NCBI GenBank assembly: GCA_017443685.1
Contig: JAFSYD010000191.1
Location: 1-6,126 of the forward strand
DNA from: Lachnospiraceae bacterium
GTDB taxonomy: Bacteria > Bacillota > Clostridia > Lachnospirales > Lachnospiraceae
Length of the DNA: 6,126 nucleotides
Direction of reading: 5' to 3'
The notes beneath the pieces were generated by a model. That model did not search any database and was not told the DNA's origin. It saw only the letters and a program-made list of their open reading frames with translations. Made by a program: the position numbers and the translations under genes. Positions within the stretch are counted from its first letter, which is position 1. Each line of letters starts with the position of its first letter. Of the stretch, positions 5,675 to 6,126 are shown piece by piece.

Positions 5675-6126
5675 ATGGAATATCGGGTTTTCCGAGGGGC
5701 TGCGGTCAACAATCTGCGTACATACATGAGTGAGAATATGGGGAGAGGGCTGGTGATCTCTCCCGATATGTTCTGTCTGTGCGCGATGGATCGCGGGAAG
5801 ATCAGCGGTGTCGGCGTTTTTGAAGCGGGCGATGTTGCGCGTATCTATGAGATCAATGTGCCGGCGGCATTTAAGAACAAGGGCGTGGAGCAGGATATCC
5901 TGCTTGCCGTCTGCGGGGTTTTAGAGGACGCGGGTTCGAAGGGTGTAACGATGAAGGTGCACGAGACGGACGGTTTTGCGTTCTGGGAGCCGGTTTTGCT
6001 GCGGAATGGATTCCGGAAGAACCGGACATCGGCGTTCTATCATTTTCTTCTTGTGGATGCTTACTCATCGCCGATCATCAAGAAGGCGAGCTGTCCGACA
6101 GCGGTGCTGGCCATGTCCGATGCGAC
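5675..6126 (+). CDS. GNAT-fold-like protein, 3'-truncated by window edge
   Basis: The frame stays open from the ATG at 5675 to the last base, giving 150 visible codons. AGGGG at 5662-5666 lies 8 nt before the ATG. The order of elements follows the GCN5-related acetyltransferase fold: a strand GKISGVGVFE (41-50), a strand ARIYEINV leading into the motif A loop FKNKGVEQDILLAV (66-79), a strand GVTMKV (90-95), then FAFWEPVLLRNGFRK (101-115), which resembles the usual A-x-x-x-Y-E-x-x-G-F element, and a strand AFYHFLLV. The acetyl-CoA pyrophosphate-binding signature (R/Q-x-x-G-x-G/A) is degraded: Lys67-x-x-Gly70-x-Glu72. The protein may therefore be a weak or inactive acetyltransferase, or a binding domain of GNAT ancestry. 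The visible part extends at least 20 residues past the usual fold end, so a second domain may follow beyond the window. Confidence 0.6.
   Translation, partial: MEYRVFRGAAVNNLRTYMSENMGRGLVISPDMFCLCAMDRGKISGVGVFEAGDVARIYEINVPAAFKNKGVEQDILLAVCGVLEDAGSKGVTMKVHETDGFAFWEPVLLRNGFRKNRTSAFYHFLLVDAYSSPIIKKASCPTAVLAMSDA

Overview
The window looks like part of an extracellular contractile injection system (eCIS; Afp/PVC/MAC-type phage-tail-like particle) locus. All recognisable genes lie on the + strand. The organism is most likely a Gram-positive of class Clostridia, perhaps Lachnospiraceae. That guess rests on strong purine-rich Shine-Dalgarno sites at about 8 nt spacing before nearly every gene, a SpoIIAA-type STAS gene, and moderately GC-rich DNA that still uses TTA leucine codons. 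It is inference from style, not a marker gene.

Layout. Positions 1-2141 hold two structural baseplate genes: the 3' part of a baseplate J/gp6-like protein (Afp11 type), then a complete tail-protein-I-like baseplate protein (Afp12 type). Positions 2147-2455 encode a small STAS-domain anti-sigma-factor antagonist. Positions 2467-4863 encode a large AAA+ ATPase whose C-terminal module has all the hallmarks of the eCIS ATPase (Afp15 type). That module is preceded by a very acidic segment and a second, degenerate AAA-like module. These four genes are separated by only 5-15 nt and probably share one mRNA.

A 107-nt gap with a hairpin and T-run (a possible terminator or attenuator) follows the ATPase. 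Then comes a small unrecognised, charged 83-aa protein (4971-5222). After another 137-nt gap with a possible promoter and short dyads comes a 92-aa glutamine-rich, probably disordered protein (5360-5638). The last gene (from 5675, cut off by the window end) is a GNAT-fold-like protein whose acetyl-CoA-binding motif is degenerate.

How they may work together: the first two genes build the baseplate of the particle, and the ATPase probably assists assembly, as inferred for Afp15. The STAS protein embedded between them suggests partner-switching control (kinase/phosphatase on a serine) of particle production, assembly or ATPase activity. The small proteins downstream are unassigned accessory proteins; cargo, adaptor or regulatory roles are all possible. 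No sheath, tube, tape-measure, fibre or toxin gene is visible in the window, and no RNA gene, CRISPR array or insertion sequence was seen.
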